The notes beneath the pieces were generated by a model that was not told the DNA's origin, did not search any database, and saw only the letters and a program-made list of their open reading frames with translations. A stretch of DNA of 64,000 nucleotides from NCBI RefSeq assembly GCF_014205275.1, contig NZ_JACHND010000001.1:806001-870000 (forward strand). The letters are read 5' to 3'. The translations under genes were made by a program, and so were the position numbers. Positions within the stretch are counted from its first letter, which is position 1, and each line of letters opens with the position of its first letter. Source of the DNA: Sphaerisporangium siamense (GTDB lineage Bacteria > Actinomycetota > Actinomycetes > Streptosporangiales > Streptosporangiaceae). Of the stretch, positions 43,584 to 51,660 are shown piece by piece.

Positions 43584-44123
43584 CTACGACGACCCCATTA
43601 ATCCATGGATCCGCCGCCGAATGAACGGGGCCGACCATTGGACAAGATGTGGATGACGCTCGAACAGCCGCCAGTCCTGACCTGTGACACGTCGGCGGCA
43701 CCGCGCGGACTCGCAGTCGCACGCGTTCTTCATCACGTACCCCGGATCGGCCTCCCAGTAGGCGTAGTCGACCGTCAGCTCCTCACCCGTGGCGATATCG
43801 CACAACGTCACCAGATTGACGGCGTCGGTCATCCCGAGATTGGGTGAACACGAGTGGTTGAGGTAGTCGGACAAGTCTTTGCCGACCATCGGGTGCCCGC
43901 CGAGCAGCACGAACTCCGCGACACCCACCGCGGAGCCCGGTTGCACGGCGTCCACGTCATAGCGGGCCGACAACGGGAAAAGGTGGCCGCCGAACCTGAT
44001 GACGGCATGACCTGCCGGTATCGGCCCCACCGTGAAGACGCCGTGTCCGTGTATCGCCGACGCCGCGATCGTCAAGTCCGCGTGGATCCAGCTATTCAGA
44101 TCCGGAGGGGCCGACCTCAGCAT
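43584..44123 (-). CDS. Bacterial SET-domain lysine methyltransferase-like protein
   Basis: A 179-residue SET domain. Seen are the N-terminal SAIHGHGVFTVGPIPAGHAV (the GxG of SET), the core LSDYLNHSCSPNLGM with the knot-forming NHSCxPN, GEELTVDYAYWEADP with the catalytic Tyr, and a post-SET Cys cluster (NACDCESARCRRR) that would bind zinc. SET proteins methylate lysine with SAM; bacterial ones are scattered and few have known targets. The start is uncertain; ATG 44123 overlaps the previous gene by 32 bases, and ATG 44165 or 44174 would add residues. Confidence 0.82.
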   Translation of the reverse strand: MLRSAPPDLNSWIHADLTIAASAIHGHGVFTVGPIPAGHAVIRFGGHLFPLSARYDVDAVQPGSAVGVAEFVLLGGHPMVGKDLSDYLNHSCSPNLGMTDAVNLVTLCDIATGEELTVDYAYWEADPGYVMKNACDCESARCRRRVTGQDWRLFERHPHLVQWSAPFIRRRIHGLMGSS

Positions 44124-44994
44124 AAGATCTGACTCTCTCGTAGAGGTCTGATATGTACGAGACATAGCCACCATGTATTCCGAGATCCAAGAACGTTCTC
44201 AGATAGATGTCGTAGTATATGGACTCGACAAGCCGGAGATAGTCCTTAGTGGACATGACGGATATCACGTCGGGAGTGGAGATCACGAACAGATCCGCAG
44301 GAGTTTCCGTGGCCCTGCCCAACGATTCCATTTCCATATCCGGCTGAACGTACGATATGGGAGCCCTCCGCACGGCCAGGCCACGTACACGGGCGTACTC
44401 GACGAACAGGCGGGCCTTGGCACGCGACCTGCCCGAGCCGGAAAGGGGCGGAGCTATCTCGAATACCGTGGTGAACGGATCACGCAGCACATGCCCGAGC
44501 TGCCTGCGGGCGGCCTCTATGAGGCTGTGGCTCACGCTCCCCGGCGGGGTGTCGGCGCGGTTGGCGGCACCGAGGTAGGCGATGAACGCGTAATTCCGAT
44601 GCCGGCTGACGAGCATGCTGAGAAACCCGACGACCGCACCGCCGCGTACCGCGAGATAGAGCCGATAGGCGACAGGATGCATGGTCGCCTGTGATCCGCC
44701 GTCACGGACCAGCCGGCCGGACCGCCAGGCCCCCCTCCGCGCCGCATGCCGGAGAATGATATTCGGTGCGATCTGCTGATCTTCGGGAATGAGTCCGCAA
44801 TAGAGCGCACAGAACTGGTCCGCGTACTTCTGGCTCGTCCGGCCTCCGTACGTCACGACCCGCAGTCGCCCGCTCGGCGACATCCGCCTGCGGATGACAT
44901 ACGCGGCGACGGCCAGAGTGACACCCCCCGCCACCTCGGCATAGTAGCTCGACAGCACAGCGTCGATAATTGCAGAGTGGACAGGAAGGAGCAT
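44092..44994 (-). CDS. Membrane-anchored GNAT-like protein, first gene of low-GC operon
   Basis: A 300-residue protein with one N-terminal membrane helix (about residues 17-36, EVAGGVTLAVAAYVIRRRM) and a cytoplasmic domain that looks like an acyltransferase of the GNAT fold: VAYRLYLAVRGGAVVGFLSM could be strands 3-4, and SHSLIEAARRQLGHVL the acetyl-CoA-side helix. The match is weak and no certain motif A is seen. GAGGAGGT five bases before ATG 44994 is an ideal ribosome site. Sampled lines have about 55 percent G+C (33 of 60 at 44221-44280), against 47 of 60 at 46561-46620 in the neighbouring conservon. Confidence 0.6.
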   Translation of the reverse strand: MLLPVHSAIIDAVLSSYYAEVAGGVTLAVAAYVIRRRMSPSGRLRVVTYGGRTSQKYADQFCALYCGLIPEDQQIAPNIILRHAARRGAWRSGRLVRDGGSQATMHPVAYRLYLAVRGGAVVGFLSMLVSRHRNYAFIAYLGAANRADTPPGSVSHSLIEAARRQLGHVLRDPFTTVFEIAPPLSGSGRSRAKARLFVEYARVRGLAVRRAPISYVQPDMEMESLGRATETPADLFVISTPDVISVMSTKDYLRLVESIYYDIYLRTFLDLGIHGGYVSYISDLYERVRSYAEVGPSGSE

Positions 44995-45009
44995 CGAAGA
45001 CCTCCTCGA

Positions 45010-45023
45010 ATACTCCCGAGTAT
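45010..45023. promoter_or_regulatory. Palindrome in the leader of the low-GC operon
   Basis: ATACTC (45010-45015) and GAGTAT (45018-45023) form a perfect palindrome with a 2-base centre. It sits just upstream of the ribosome site of the first operon gene, where a bound repressor or an mRNA hairpin would block expression. Confidence 0.5.
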
Positions 45024-45165
45024 GGCGCGTCCGGCGGTTATCTGGCTACCTAGCGCAAGTGGGAATGCCCGATTATGTCCTATCAATCCCGCGCGATATC
45101 GGTTCAGGCCTGCCCTTTAGCCTGGAAAGCTCCCACGGGCGCGGTCGGGATCTGTCCCGAGGGCG

Positions 45166-45621
45166 TCACAGGGCCTGGAGGCCCTTGAGTACCTCGTGGA
45201 GGAGGGAAGGGTCGTGGGTCAGAGGGGCGGGGGCCGGGGGGTGGACGGTGAGGAGGTCGCGGGCGTGGAGGTCGGAGAGGAGGAGGCGGACGACGCCGAG
45301 GGGGAGGGTCACCTCGGCGGCCAGTTCGACCAGGCGTCTCGGCCTTCGGGCGAGGTCAAGGATGCGGTGGTGCTCCGGGCCGAGCCCGGTCGGCAGGAAG
45401 ACGTCGGCCGACGGGCGGCCCGCGGCGCGGGTCGCGGGCTCCTCGGGCCAGGCCGCGGCGGCGGTCGTGGTGACGATCGCGAGGAGGTCGAAGTCGGCGG
45501 CGGGGGGCGGTGTCCTGCCTCCGGTGAGGGCGTACGGGCGCAGGACCGGGCCGTCGTCGATCCAGTCCATCTCGTCGTCCATGACGATCCGTCCCTTGAG
45601 CGCCGGATACTGCCCGTCCAT
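45166..45621 (-). CDS. cvnC: DUF742 protein of second conservon
   Basis: A 151-residue DUF742 protein with GPVLRPYALTGGRTPPPAAD and the winged-helix-like LVELAAEVTLPLGVVRLLL. It is longer than the first CvnC because of a Pro/Ala-rich insertion in the middle. ATG 45621 shares one base with the cvnB stop (TGATG), so it is coupled; GTG 45624 is possible. It is the last gene of this conservon: no cvnD follows, and the next gene in this direction is the low-GC operon. Confidence 0.88.
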   Translation of the reverse strand: MDGQYPALKGRIVMDDEMDWIDDGPVLRPYALTGGRTPPPAADFDLLAIVTTTAAAAWPEEPATRAAGRPSADVFLPTGLGPEHHRILDLARRPRRLVELAAEVTLPLGVVRLLLSDLHARDLLTVHPPAPAPLTHDPSLLHEVLKGLQAL

Positions 45622-46007
45622 CACGTCATGCCCCTTGGGTGGGTGGTGAGGTGGCGGCCCATGCGGGCGACGAGGTGGGCCATCTCGTAGGCGATGAGGC
45701 CGGCGTCCGCCCGCATTCCGCTGAGGACGGCCAGGCAGCTCCCGTCGCCGGCCGCGGAGACGAACAGCAGCGCCGCCTCCATCTCCACGATGGTCTGGCG
45801 GACGGCGCCGCCCTCGAAGCGCATGGCGGTGCCTTTGGCGAGGCTCTGGAAGGCGGCCGCGACGGCCGAGAGATGCTCGGCGTCCTCCCGTAGCAGTCCC
45901 CCCGAGGCGGCCACGCGCAGGCCGTCGTTGGACAGGATGATCGCGTGGCGCACGTCCGTCACCCGCGCCACGAAGTCGTCCAGCAGCCAGTTGAGCTCTG
46001 TCGACAT
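45621..46007 (-). CDS. cvnB: Roadblock/LC7 protein of second conservon
   Basis: A 128-residue roadblock protein very similar in layout to the first CvnB: ELNWLLDDFVARVTDVRHAI, LSNDGLRVAASGG, RQTIVEMEAALLFVSAAGDG. It starts one base after the cvnA stop (ATG 46007) and overlaps cvnC, so coupling is expected. Confidence 0.92.
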   Translation of the reverse strand: MSTELNWLLDDFVARVTDVRHAIILSNDGLRVAASGGLLREDAEHLSAVAAAFQSLAKGTAMRFEGGAVRQTIVEMEAALLFVSAAGDGSCLAVLSGMRADAGLIAYEMAHLVARMGRHLTTHPRGMT

Positions 46008-46008
46008 C

Positions 46009-48240
46009 TCACACCTCCTCGCCGTCTCGTTCGCCGTCGGCGCGTCCGCGCCGCCAGCCGGATTGCAGGGAACTCAGCAACGCCCTGGCTTCCTCGGGGG
46101 TTCGCTCCTCCGGCGCCCGGGGCCGCTCCTGCCGGGACTGAGCCGCGGGGCTCTTCTTACGGACCCGCCGGGGCAGCCCCCCGCCCGGGGAACCCGAGGA
46201 ACCTGAGGAACCCGGCGCATCCGAGGAGTTCGAGGAATCCGCAGAGGAGAAGGCGGGGTCCGGGACCGCGTCGCCGGGGTCGGGCCCCGTCCCGGGAAGC
46301 CGGGTGGGGACGGGGGTGAGGGCGCGGGGGCGGGTGGGGGGGTCGGCGGCGTGGTGGACGGTGATCAAGGGATCGGGGAGGAGGACGATCGCCGTGGTGC
46401 CGCCGTACGCGGAGCCGCGCAGCTCGACACGGATGTCGTGCCGGGACGCCAGGCGGGCGACGACGTGCAGGCCGAGCCGGTCGGTCTCGGTGGGGTCGAA
46501 CTCGGGCGGGCTGGAGAGCTTGGCGTTCAGCGCGCGCTGCTCCTCGTCGGTGAGGCCGAGCCCGCGGTCCTCGATCTCCACCGCCAGGCCGCGCGCGACC
46601 AGCTCGCCGCGCACGGTGACGTCGGTGGCGGCCGGGGAGAACCTGGTGGCGTTCTCGACCAGTTCGGCGCACAGGTGGATGACGTCGGCGGCGGCGGCGC
46701 GCGCGATCGTGACGTTCGGCATGGGCAGCACGCGCACCCGCGTGTAGTCCTCGACCTCGGCCACGGCGGCGCGCAGGGCGTCGATGGCGGCCACGTCCTC
46801 GCGGTAGGTGCGCCCGGGGTTGCCGCCGGCGAGGACGACGAGGCCCTCGGCGTGCCGGCGCATGCGCGTGGTGAGGTGGTCGACGCGGAACAGGTCGCGC
46901 AGGACGTCGGGGTCCTCGACCGTGCGTTGCAGGCTGTCGAGCACCTTGAGCTGGGCCTGGAGCAGCGTCTGGTTGCGCCGCGCGAGGTTGCGCAGGACCT
47001 TGCCGGAGGTGTCGCGGACGCGGGCCTGCTCGGCGGCGCTGTGGACGGCGGTGCGCTGGACGGTGCCGAACGCCGTGCCGACGTCGCGCACCTCGGTGGT
47101 GGTGGAGCGCACGGTGATCGTCGGCGCCTCGGCGTCGGCGTCGACCTGTTCGCCGCGCCGCAGGCGCGCGATGAGGCGCGGCAGCCGTACGGCGGCCAGG
47201 TCGGCGGCCGAGTTCCTCAGCTCGGTGAGCTCCCTGCTCAGGCCGCTGCCCACGCGGACGGCGACGATGAGCGAGGTGACGACGGCGAGCAGCCCGAGCA
47301 CGCCGGCGATCCCGGCGCGGAGGAAGGCGCCGACGGCCATCGGCCGGGCGGCGGCGACGAGGGCCTCGCCCGCCTGGGTGAGCGTCCGCTGGTAGGAGCC
47401 GTCCACCTCGTCGGTGACCGACCGCAACAGCGCGTGGGAGTATTCGAGGCCGGCCCCGGTCACCAGCGCGTCCTCCATCGCGGCGAGCCGGTGGAAGGAC
47501 GCGGAGGCCGCCAGCGCGTCGAAGGGTTCGCGGACGCCGGCCGGCAGCTCGGTGAGGGCCTGTTCGAACAGGAAGCGGCGGGTGGTGACGAGGCGGGCGA
47601 ACAGCCGCTGCTCGGCGGGGAGCATCGCCCGGCCGGAGATCAGGGCCCCGGCGGCGAGCGCGCGTTCCCGGGTGAGGAACTCCTTGGAGTAGGCCATCGA
47701 GATGAGGCCGCGCGAGCGCTGGTGGATCGACACGTCGTTGACGACGCTCATGCTGGTGACGAGCCGGTGCATGGCGTCGGAGAACTTGGCGAAGTCGCGG
47801 GTGAGCGAGGGCAGGTCCACCGAGCCGACGTCGACGGCGGAGCGGGTGGCGTCGATCCGGTCCATCGCGGCCATCGCGTCGGCGAAGCCGGTCCGCATGG
47901 CGGGGGTGGAGAGGGCGTCCTGGGCGTCGGGGCCGAGGGCGAGCCGCCGCATGCGCTCGCGGTACTCGTCGGTGCGCTGCCGCTGCTCGATCAGCGCGTC
48001 ACGGTTGCGCTGGGAGCGGGCGCCGAGGTACTCGGCGGAGAGCACGTGCTCGTGCTGGAGGGCGACGGTGAGGTCCTCGGCGGGCCTGCCGACGTTGTCG
48101 TAGAGGGCTGAGACCGAGAGCAGGTTGGTGGACTCCCGCGTCGTGACCGCGGCCCCGAAGATCCACAGGGCGGCGAGGGAGAGGAGCGGGATCACGAGAA
48201 GGGCGGTGATCTTGAATCGGATGGACCTGCTCGATGCCAT
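46009..48240 (-). CDS. cvnA: CvnA sensor of second conservon
   Basis: A 743-residue membrane sensor with the same order as the first CvnA: TM1 (about 10-28), NIT-like helical sensor, TM2 (about 300-325, AGIAGVLGLLAVVTSLIVAV), HAMP-like linker, and HATPase (CAELVENATRFSP, EIEDRGLGL, DRLGLHVVARLASRHD). A Pro-rich tail of about 120 residues follows. The ribosome site GAGG is five bases before ATG 48240. The two conservons are inverted relative to each other and may be diverged paralogues. The CvnD partner must come from elsewhere or be missing. Confidence 0.9.
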   Translation of the reverse strand: MASSRSIRFKITALLVIPLLSLAALWIFGAAVTTRESTNLLSVSALYDNVGRPAEDLTVALQHEHVLSAEYLGARSQRNRDALIEQRQRTDEYRERMRRLALGPDAQDALSTPAMRTGFADAMAAMDRIDATRSAVDVGSVDLPSLTRDFAKFSDAMHRLVTSMSVVNDVSIHQRSRGLISMAYSKEFLTRERALAAGALISGRAMLPAEQRLFARLVTTRRFLFEQALTELPAGVREPFDALAASASFHRLAAMEDALVTGAGLEYSHALLRSVTDEVDGSYQRTLTQAGEALVAAARPMAVGAFLRAGIAGVLGLLAVVTSLIVAVRVGSGLSRELTELRNSAADLAAVRLPRLIARLRRGEQVDADAEAPTITVRSTTTEVRDVGTAFGTVQRTAVHSAAEQARVRDTSGKVLRNLARRNQTLLQAQLKVLDSLQRTVEDPDVLRDLFRVDHLTTRMRRHAEGLVVLAGGNPGRTYREDVAAIDALRAAVAEVEDYTRVRVLPMPNVTIARAAAADVIHLCAELVENATRFSPAATDVTVRGELVARGLAVEIEDRGLGLTDEEQRALNAKLSSPPEFDPTETDRLGLHVVARLASRHDIRVELRGSAYGGTTAIVLLPDPLITVHHAADPPTRPRALTPVPTRLPGTGPDPGDAVPDPAFSSADSSNSSDAPGSSGSSGSPGGGLPRRVRKKSPAAQSRQERPRAPEERTPEEARALLSSLQSGWRRGRADGERDGEEV

Positions 48241-48308
48241 GACACCTCATCGGTCGGCGGGGTGCCGTAACGGACCGGCAGCCGAGGGTGAAGATCGCCG
48301 ATGAGACT

Positions 48309-48326
48309 AGCACCGTGACGGGTGCT
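48309..48326. promoter_or_regulatory. Small hairpin in the AT-rich spacer before cvnA
   Basis: AGCACC (48309-48314) and GGTGCT (48321-48326) form a 6-bp stem. The spacer 48327-48372 is AT-rich for this genome. It may end the DUF998 transcript or be an operator of the second conservon. Confidence 0.35.
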
Positions 48327-48372
48327 CTTCTTGATGAATTTGTGATATTTGGTGAATTTATCCCTTCGGGGG

Positions 48373-49068
48373 CTAGTGTCGGCTTAGGACCGCTGTCGCA
48401 CTTCCTGCGCCCCTTGCGGCATTTTCCAGACCGGCCCTGGCGCCGCTCACCGACTCCAGCCAGACCATCCGCACGAGCCACACCAGCGGGACCGCGACGA
48501 CCGCGATGTCCACCGTGAACAGCGCCCACTGCACGAGCCCCACCATGCCCTGGTGGCCCGGCAGCGTCACGTAGATCAACGCCGCGAGACCGCCGCCCGC
48601 GCCGAGCGCCAGCCACTCCAGCGGCCGGGCCGCCGCCGTCCAGCGCGCGTCCTCGCCGAAGCGGCGCACCATCAGCGCCGAGGCCCCGGCCATGCACATC
48701 AGGGCCACCGCCACCAGCACGTCCGTCGCGACGGTGCCGGGCAGCACGGCGGCGCCGGTCAGCGCGCCCGCCCAGCCGAGCATCAGGCGCTCGGGCCACC
48801 CCGAGACGGGCGCCCGCACGGCCCGCAGGCCCGCCAGCAACGGCAGGACCGACAACCCGAACAGGGCCAGCGCGATCGCGGTGTACCCGTCGTGCTCCAG
48901 CGCCGCGTACCGGCCGATCGTCAGGTCGACGCGGTCGTACGGGGCGTCGAGCTGGCCGGCCGCGAGCATGGCCGCCCCGGCCAGCATGCCGGAGGCGGCG
49001 ATCAAGGGGTAAAGCCTTCTGAGGGGCAGCATGTGATCCAGACTGCCCCGAAACGGCGCCGCGAACAT
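48373..49068 (-). CDS. DUF998-like membrane protein
   Basis: A 231-residue protein with about six hydrophobic helices and short loops, resembling DUF998 membrane proteins. There is no catalytic motif. ATG 49068 has AGGGG nine bases upstream; ATG 49032 is possible. It lies 41 bases after the xylulokinase gene in the same direction, so the two may be co-transcribed, although no functional link is known. Confidence 0.7.
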   Translation of the reverse strand: MFAAPFRGSLDHMLPLRRLYPLIAASGMLAGAAMLAAGQLDAPYDRVDLTIGRYAALEHDGYTAIALALFGLSVLPLLAGLRAVRAPVSGWPERLMLGWAGALTGAAVLPGTVATDVLVAVALMCMAGASALMVRRFGEDARWTAAARPLEWLALGAGGGLAALIYVTLPGHQGMVGLVQWALFTVDIAVVAVPLVWLVRMVWLESVSGARAGLENAARGAGSATAVLSRH

Positions 49069-49109
49069 CAGGTGCCGCCCCTGATCCGACCCCTGAGAAC
49101 GCCTCAGGG

Positions 49110-50552
49110 TCACTCGGGGACGCACCCCCGGGCCGCCTCGGCGTACCGCGCCCTGACCTCGGGCCGGGGGTCGGCCTCGTACGTCCGGGTCGCCCCCGTC
49201 GCCCAGGCCGGCGGCTCCGCCGACCCCGCGAGCAGCCAGGCCGCCTGCCGCGCGGCCCCGTCGGCGACGTACTCCCCCGGCTCCGGCACCAGCACGGGGC
49301 GCCCGAACACCGACGGCGCGACGCGGCGCACCGCCTCGGACCTGGCGCCGCCACCGATGAGCAGCACCCGGGCCGGGTCGAGGCCGAGCGCGTCCAGCGC
49401 GTCGGCGAGCCCGCAGAGCATGCCCTCCACCGCCGCGCGGGCGAAGTGGGCGGAGGTGGAGTTGGCCATCCGCAGCCCGTGCACCGAGCCGGTGGCCCCG
49501 GGCCGGTTCGGCGTCCGTTCGCCCTCCAGGTACGGCACCAGGACCAGGCCGTCCGCACCGGGCGGCGCCTGGAGCGCCAGGTCGGACAGCCCCGCGGCGG
49601 TGACGCCGAGGACGCCGGCCGCCGCGTCCAGCACGCGGGCGGCGTTGAGGGTGGCGACCAGGGGGAGGAAGCGGCCGGTCGCGTCCGCGAAGCCGGCCAC
49701 GGCGCCGGACTCGTCCGACGACGGCTCGCCGGCGACCGCGAACACCGTCCCCGAGGTGCCGATGGAGACGACCACGTCTCCGGGACGGGCGCCGACGCCG
49801 AGCGCGGCGGCCATGTTGTCCCCGGTGCCCGCCGCGAGCCGTACGCCCTCGGCGGCGCCCGCCGTGAGCGTCGCGCCCCGGCCCGCCTCGCCCGCCGGTC
49901 CCAGCACGCGGGGCACGTGCGCGCGGTGGCCGAGTGCCCGTTCCAGCAGGTCGAAGCGGTAGAAGCCGGTGGCGGGCGACCAGTAGCCCGTGCCGGAGGC
50001 GTCGCCGCGGTCGGTGGTGAGGGCCTCGACGCCGGGCGCTCCGGCGAGGCGCCAGGTCAGCCAGTCGTGGGGCAGGCACACGGCCGCCGTGCGGGCCGCG
50101 TTGCCGGGTTCGTGCTCGGCCAGCCAGCGCAGCTTGGTCACGGTGAACGACGCCAGGGGCACGCTGCCCACGGCCTCGGCCCACGCCCGGGGCCCGCCCA
50201 GTTCGGTGACCAGGTCGCGGGCGGCGCGGGCGGACCGGGTGTCGTTCCAGAGCAGCGCGTCCCTGACGACCTCGCCGCGTTCGTCCAGGCAGACCATGCC
50301 GTGCTGCTGGGCTCCCACGGCGAGCGCGGCCACGTCGCCGAGGCCGCCCGCGTCCTCGATCGCCCGGCCCAGCGCGGTCCACCAGTGGCCGGGATCGACC
50401 TCGGTGCCGGGCGGGTGCGGGGCGCGGCCCTCGCGGACCAGGGCCCCGGTCTCTGCGTCCCTGACGACGACCTTGCAGCTCTGCGTCGAGGAGTCGACTC
50501 CCGCGACGCGGGTCACCCCTGTGGCTTCCTTCTTGGGTGCGTACGCGTCCAC
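49110..50552 (-). CDS. xylB: Xylulokinase, FGGY family
   Basis: A 480-residue sugar kinase phosphorylating D-xylulose with ATP. N-terminal [15 protein letters not shown] binds phosphate, [16 protein letters not shown] and LLWNDTRS are xylulokinase marks, and [20 protein letters not shown] with GTSGTVF form the ATP and catalytic region. The FGGY C-terminal segment [19 protein letters not shown] is intact. Xylose isomerase and transporters are not adjacent. ATG 50552 gives about 15 residues before the first motif. Confidence 0.9.
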   Translation of the reverse strand: MDAYAPKKEATGVTRVAGVDSSTQSCKVVVRDAETGALVREGRAPHPPGTEVDPGHWWTALGRAIEDAGGLGDVAALAVGAQQHGMVCLDERGEVVRDALLWNDTRSARAARDLVTELGGPRAWAEAVGSVPLASFTVTKLRWLAEHEPGNAARTAAVCLPHDWLTWRLAGAPGVEALTTDRGDASGTGYWSPATGFYRFDLLERALGHRAHVPRVLGPAGEAGRGATLTAGAAEGVRLAAGTGDNMAAALGVGARPGDVVVSIGTSGTVFAVAGEPSSDESGAVAGFADATGRFLPLVATLNAARVLDAAAGVLGVTAAGLSDLALQAPPGADGLVLVPYLEGERTPNRPGATGSVHGLRMANSTSAHFARAAVEGMLCGLADALDALGLDPARVLLIGGGARSEAVRRVAPSVFGRPVLVPEPGEYVADGAARQAAWLLAGSAEPPAWATGATRTYEADPRPEVRARYAEAARGCVPE

Positions 50553-50617
50553 GTCCGGCCCTCCCGAGTCAGTTCATGGTACGGACGGCCGGCGTCGGCC
50601 ACCTCGCCACCGGGATA

Positions 50618-50663
50618 GTTGAACTCTCAAATGACTGGGGCTAGAATTAGTTGAGAGTTCAAC
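50618..50663 (+). promoter_or_regulatory. Promoter inside a 13-bp inverted repeat before VOC gene
   Basis: GTTGAACTCTCAA (50618-50630) and its exact complement TTGAGAGTTCAAC (50651-50663) flank a spacer of 20 bases. A -35 TTGAAC (50619-50624) and -10 TAGAAT (50642-50647) are 17 bases apart, so the first arm covers the -35 box and the second covers the start region. Each arm is itself a TTGA-N4-TCAA palindrome. This is a strong repressor-controlled promoter, perhaps MarR-type. Confidence 0.8.
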
Positions 50664-50679
50664 AATGGGGGAGACCGCC

Positions 50680-51189
50680 ATGCCCGTCCACCGCCTCAAC
50701 CACGCCGTCCTGTACGTGCGCGACGTCGAGCGCAGCGTCGCCTTCTACGAGCGGGCCCTCGGCTTCCGCGTCGTCATGGGCTTCCCCGGCGCCGCCTTCC
50801 TTCAGGCCCCCGGGTCCACCAACGACCACGACCTCGGCCTCTTCCAGCTCGGCAAGGGCGCGGGCCCCTCGCAGGCGGGCAGCGCCACCGTCGGCCTCTA
50901 CCACCTGGCCTGGGAGGTCGACACGCTGGAGGACCTGGAGCAGACCGCCGTACGGCTGCGCGAGATGGGCGCGCTGGTCGGCGCCTCGGACCACTCCACC
51001 ACCAAGGCCCTGTACGCCAAGGACCCCGACGGGCTGGAGTTCGAGGTCTCCTGGCTGGTCCCCGCGTCCCTGATCACCGAGGAGACGATCGCCGGGCGCT
51101 CCAGCATCCAGCCGCTGGACATCGCCCGCGAGAAGCAGCGCTACGGCGCGACCACCCGGGGCGGGGTCGGCGTCTCGATCGCCGGCTGA
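50680..51189 (+). CDS. VOC-family metalloprotein (glyoxalase/extradiol type)
   Basis: A 169-residue vicinal-oxygen-chelate protein with two beta-alpha-beta-beta-beta units. Likely metal ligands are His in RLNHAVLYVRDVERS, His in LYHLAWEVD, and Glu in GLEFEVSWLV. Members include glyoxalases, extradiol dioxygenases and quinone-detoxifying enzymes. GGGGGAG before ATG 50680 sets the start over GTG 50665. The operator-rich promoter suggests induction by a toxic aromatic or quinone (inference from MhqR-type systems). Confidence 0.85.
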   Translation: MPVHRLNHAVLYVRDVERSVAFYERALGFRVVMGFPGAAFLQAPGSTNDHDLGLFQLGKGAGPSQAGSATVGLYHLAWEVDTLEDLEQTAVRLREMGALVGASDHSTTKALYAKDPDGLEFEVSWLVPASLITEETIAGRSSIQPLDIAREKQRYGATTRGGVGVSIAG

Positions 51190-51197
51190 CCCGCCCG

Positions 51198-51572
51198 TCA
51201 GGGCTCGCAGAGTTCCTTGACGGCCTGCTCGACCGTCTCGCGCGACTGCAGGTGACGCTCCAGGCCGCTGATCCGCATCCGCCGCCGCAGATGGGGAGGG
51301 ACGGCGGCCAGCAGGAGCCGTCCCTTGGCCGAGGTCACCTGGTTGAACGCGTAGACGAGCGCGCCGAGCCCCGCCGAGTCGCAGAAGCGCACCTCGTGGA
51401 GGTCGATGACGACACGGGGACCCTCCTGGTCAGAGGGCCATGCCCCGTCGATGTGGGCGTAGAACATCGGCGTGGCCTCGAAGTCGAACTCGCCCACGAC
51501 GCTGAGCACGGTGCAATGCTCCAGCCGCTCAACACGGATTTCCACATGAGGCCCGTGCTGTGACGCTGGCAT
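51198..51572 (-). CDS. STAS-domain anti-sigma factor antagonist
   Basis: A 124-residue SpoIIAA/RsbV-like protein. The phosphoacceptor serine is in VRFCDSAGLGALVYAF. It would be phosphorylated by an anti-sigma kinase and, when dephosphorylated, free a sigma factor. No kinase is adjacent. ATG 51572 is chosen for its N-terminus and an upstream AAGGGA; a longer basic extension from 51650 is possible but unlike the family. It is convergent with the VOC gene. Confidence 0.87.
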   Translation of the reverse strand: MPASQHGPHVEIRVERLEHCTVLSVVGEFDFEATPMFYAHIDGAWPSDQEGPRVVIDLHEVRFCDSAGLGALVYAFNQVTSAKGRLLLAAVPPHLRRRMRISGLERHLQSRETVEQAVKELCEP

Positions 51573-51660
51573 GGAGGTGCGTCCCTTCTTCCGACGTAGC
51601 TTTTCGGCGGATCTGTGCATGGTATGCCGCGATCCGGCCTGAATGGCCACTTAGAGATTC

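Noticed and set aside
42314-45165. Integrative element with att sites around the low-GC operon
   Set aside because: No integrase, tRNA target or flanking direct repeats were found; low GC alone does not show the mechanism of transfer.
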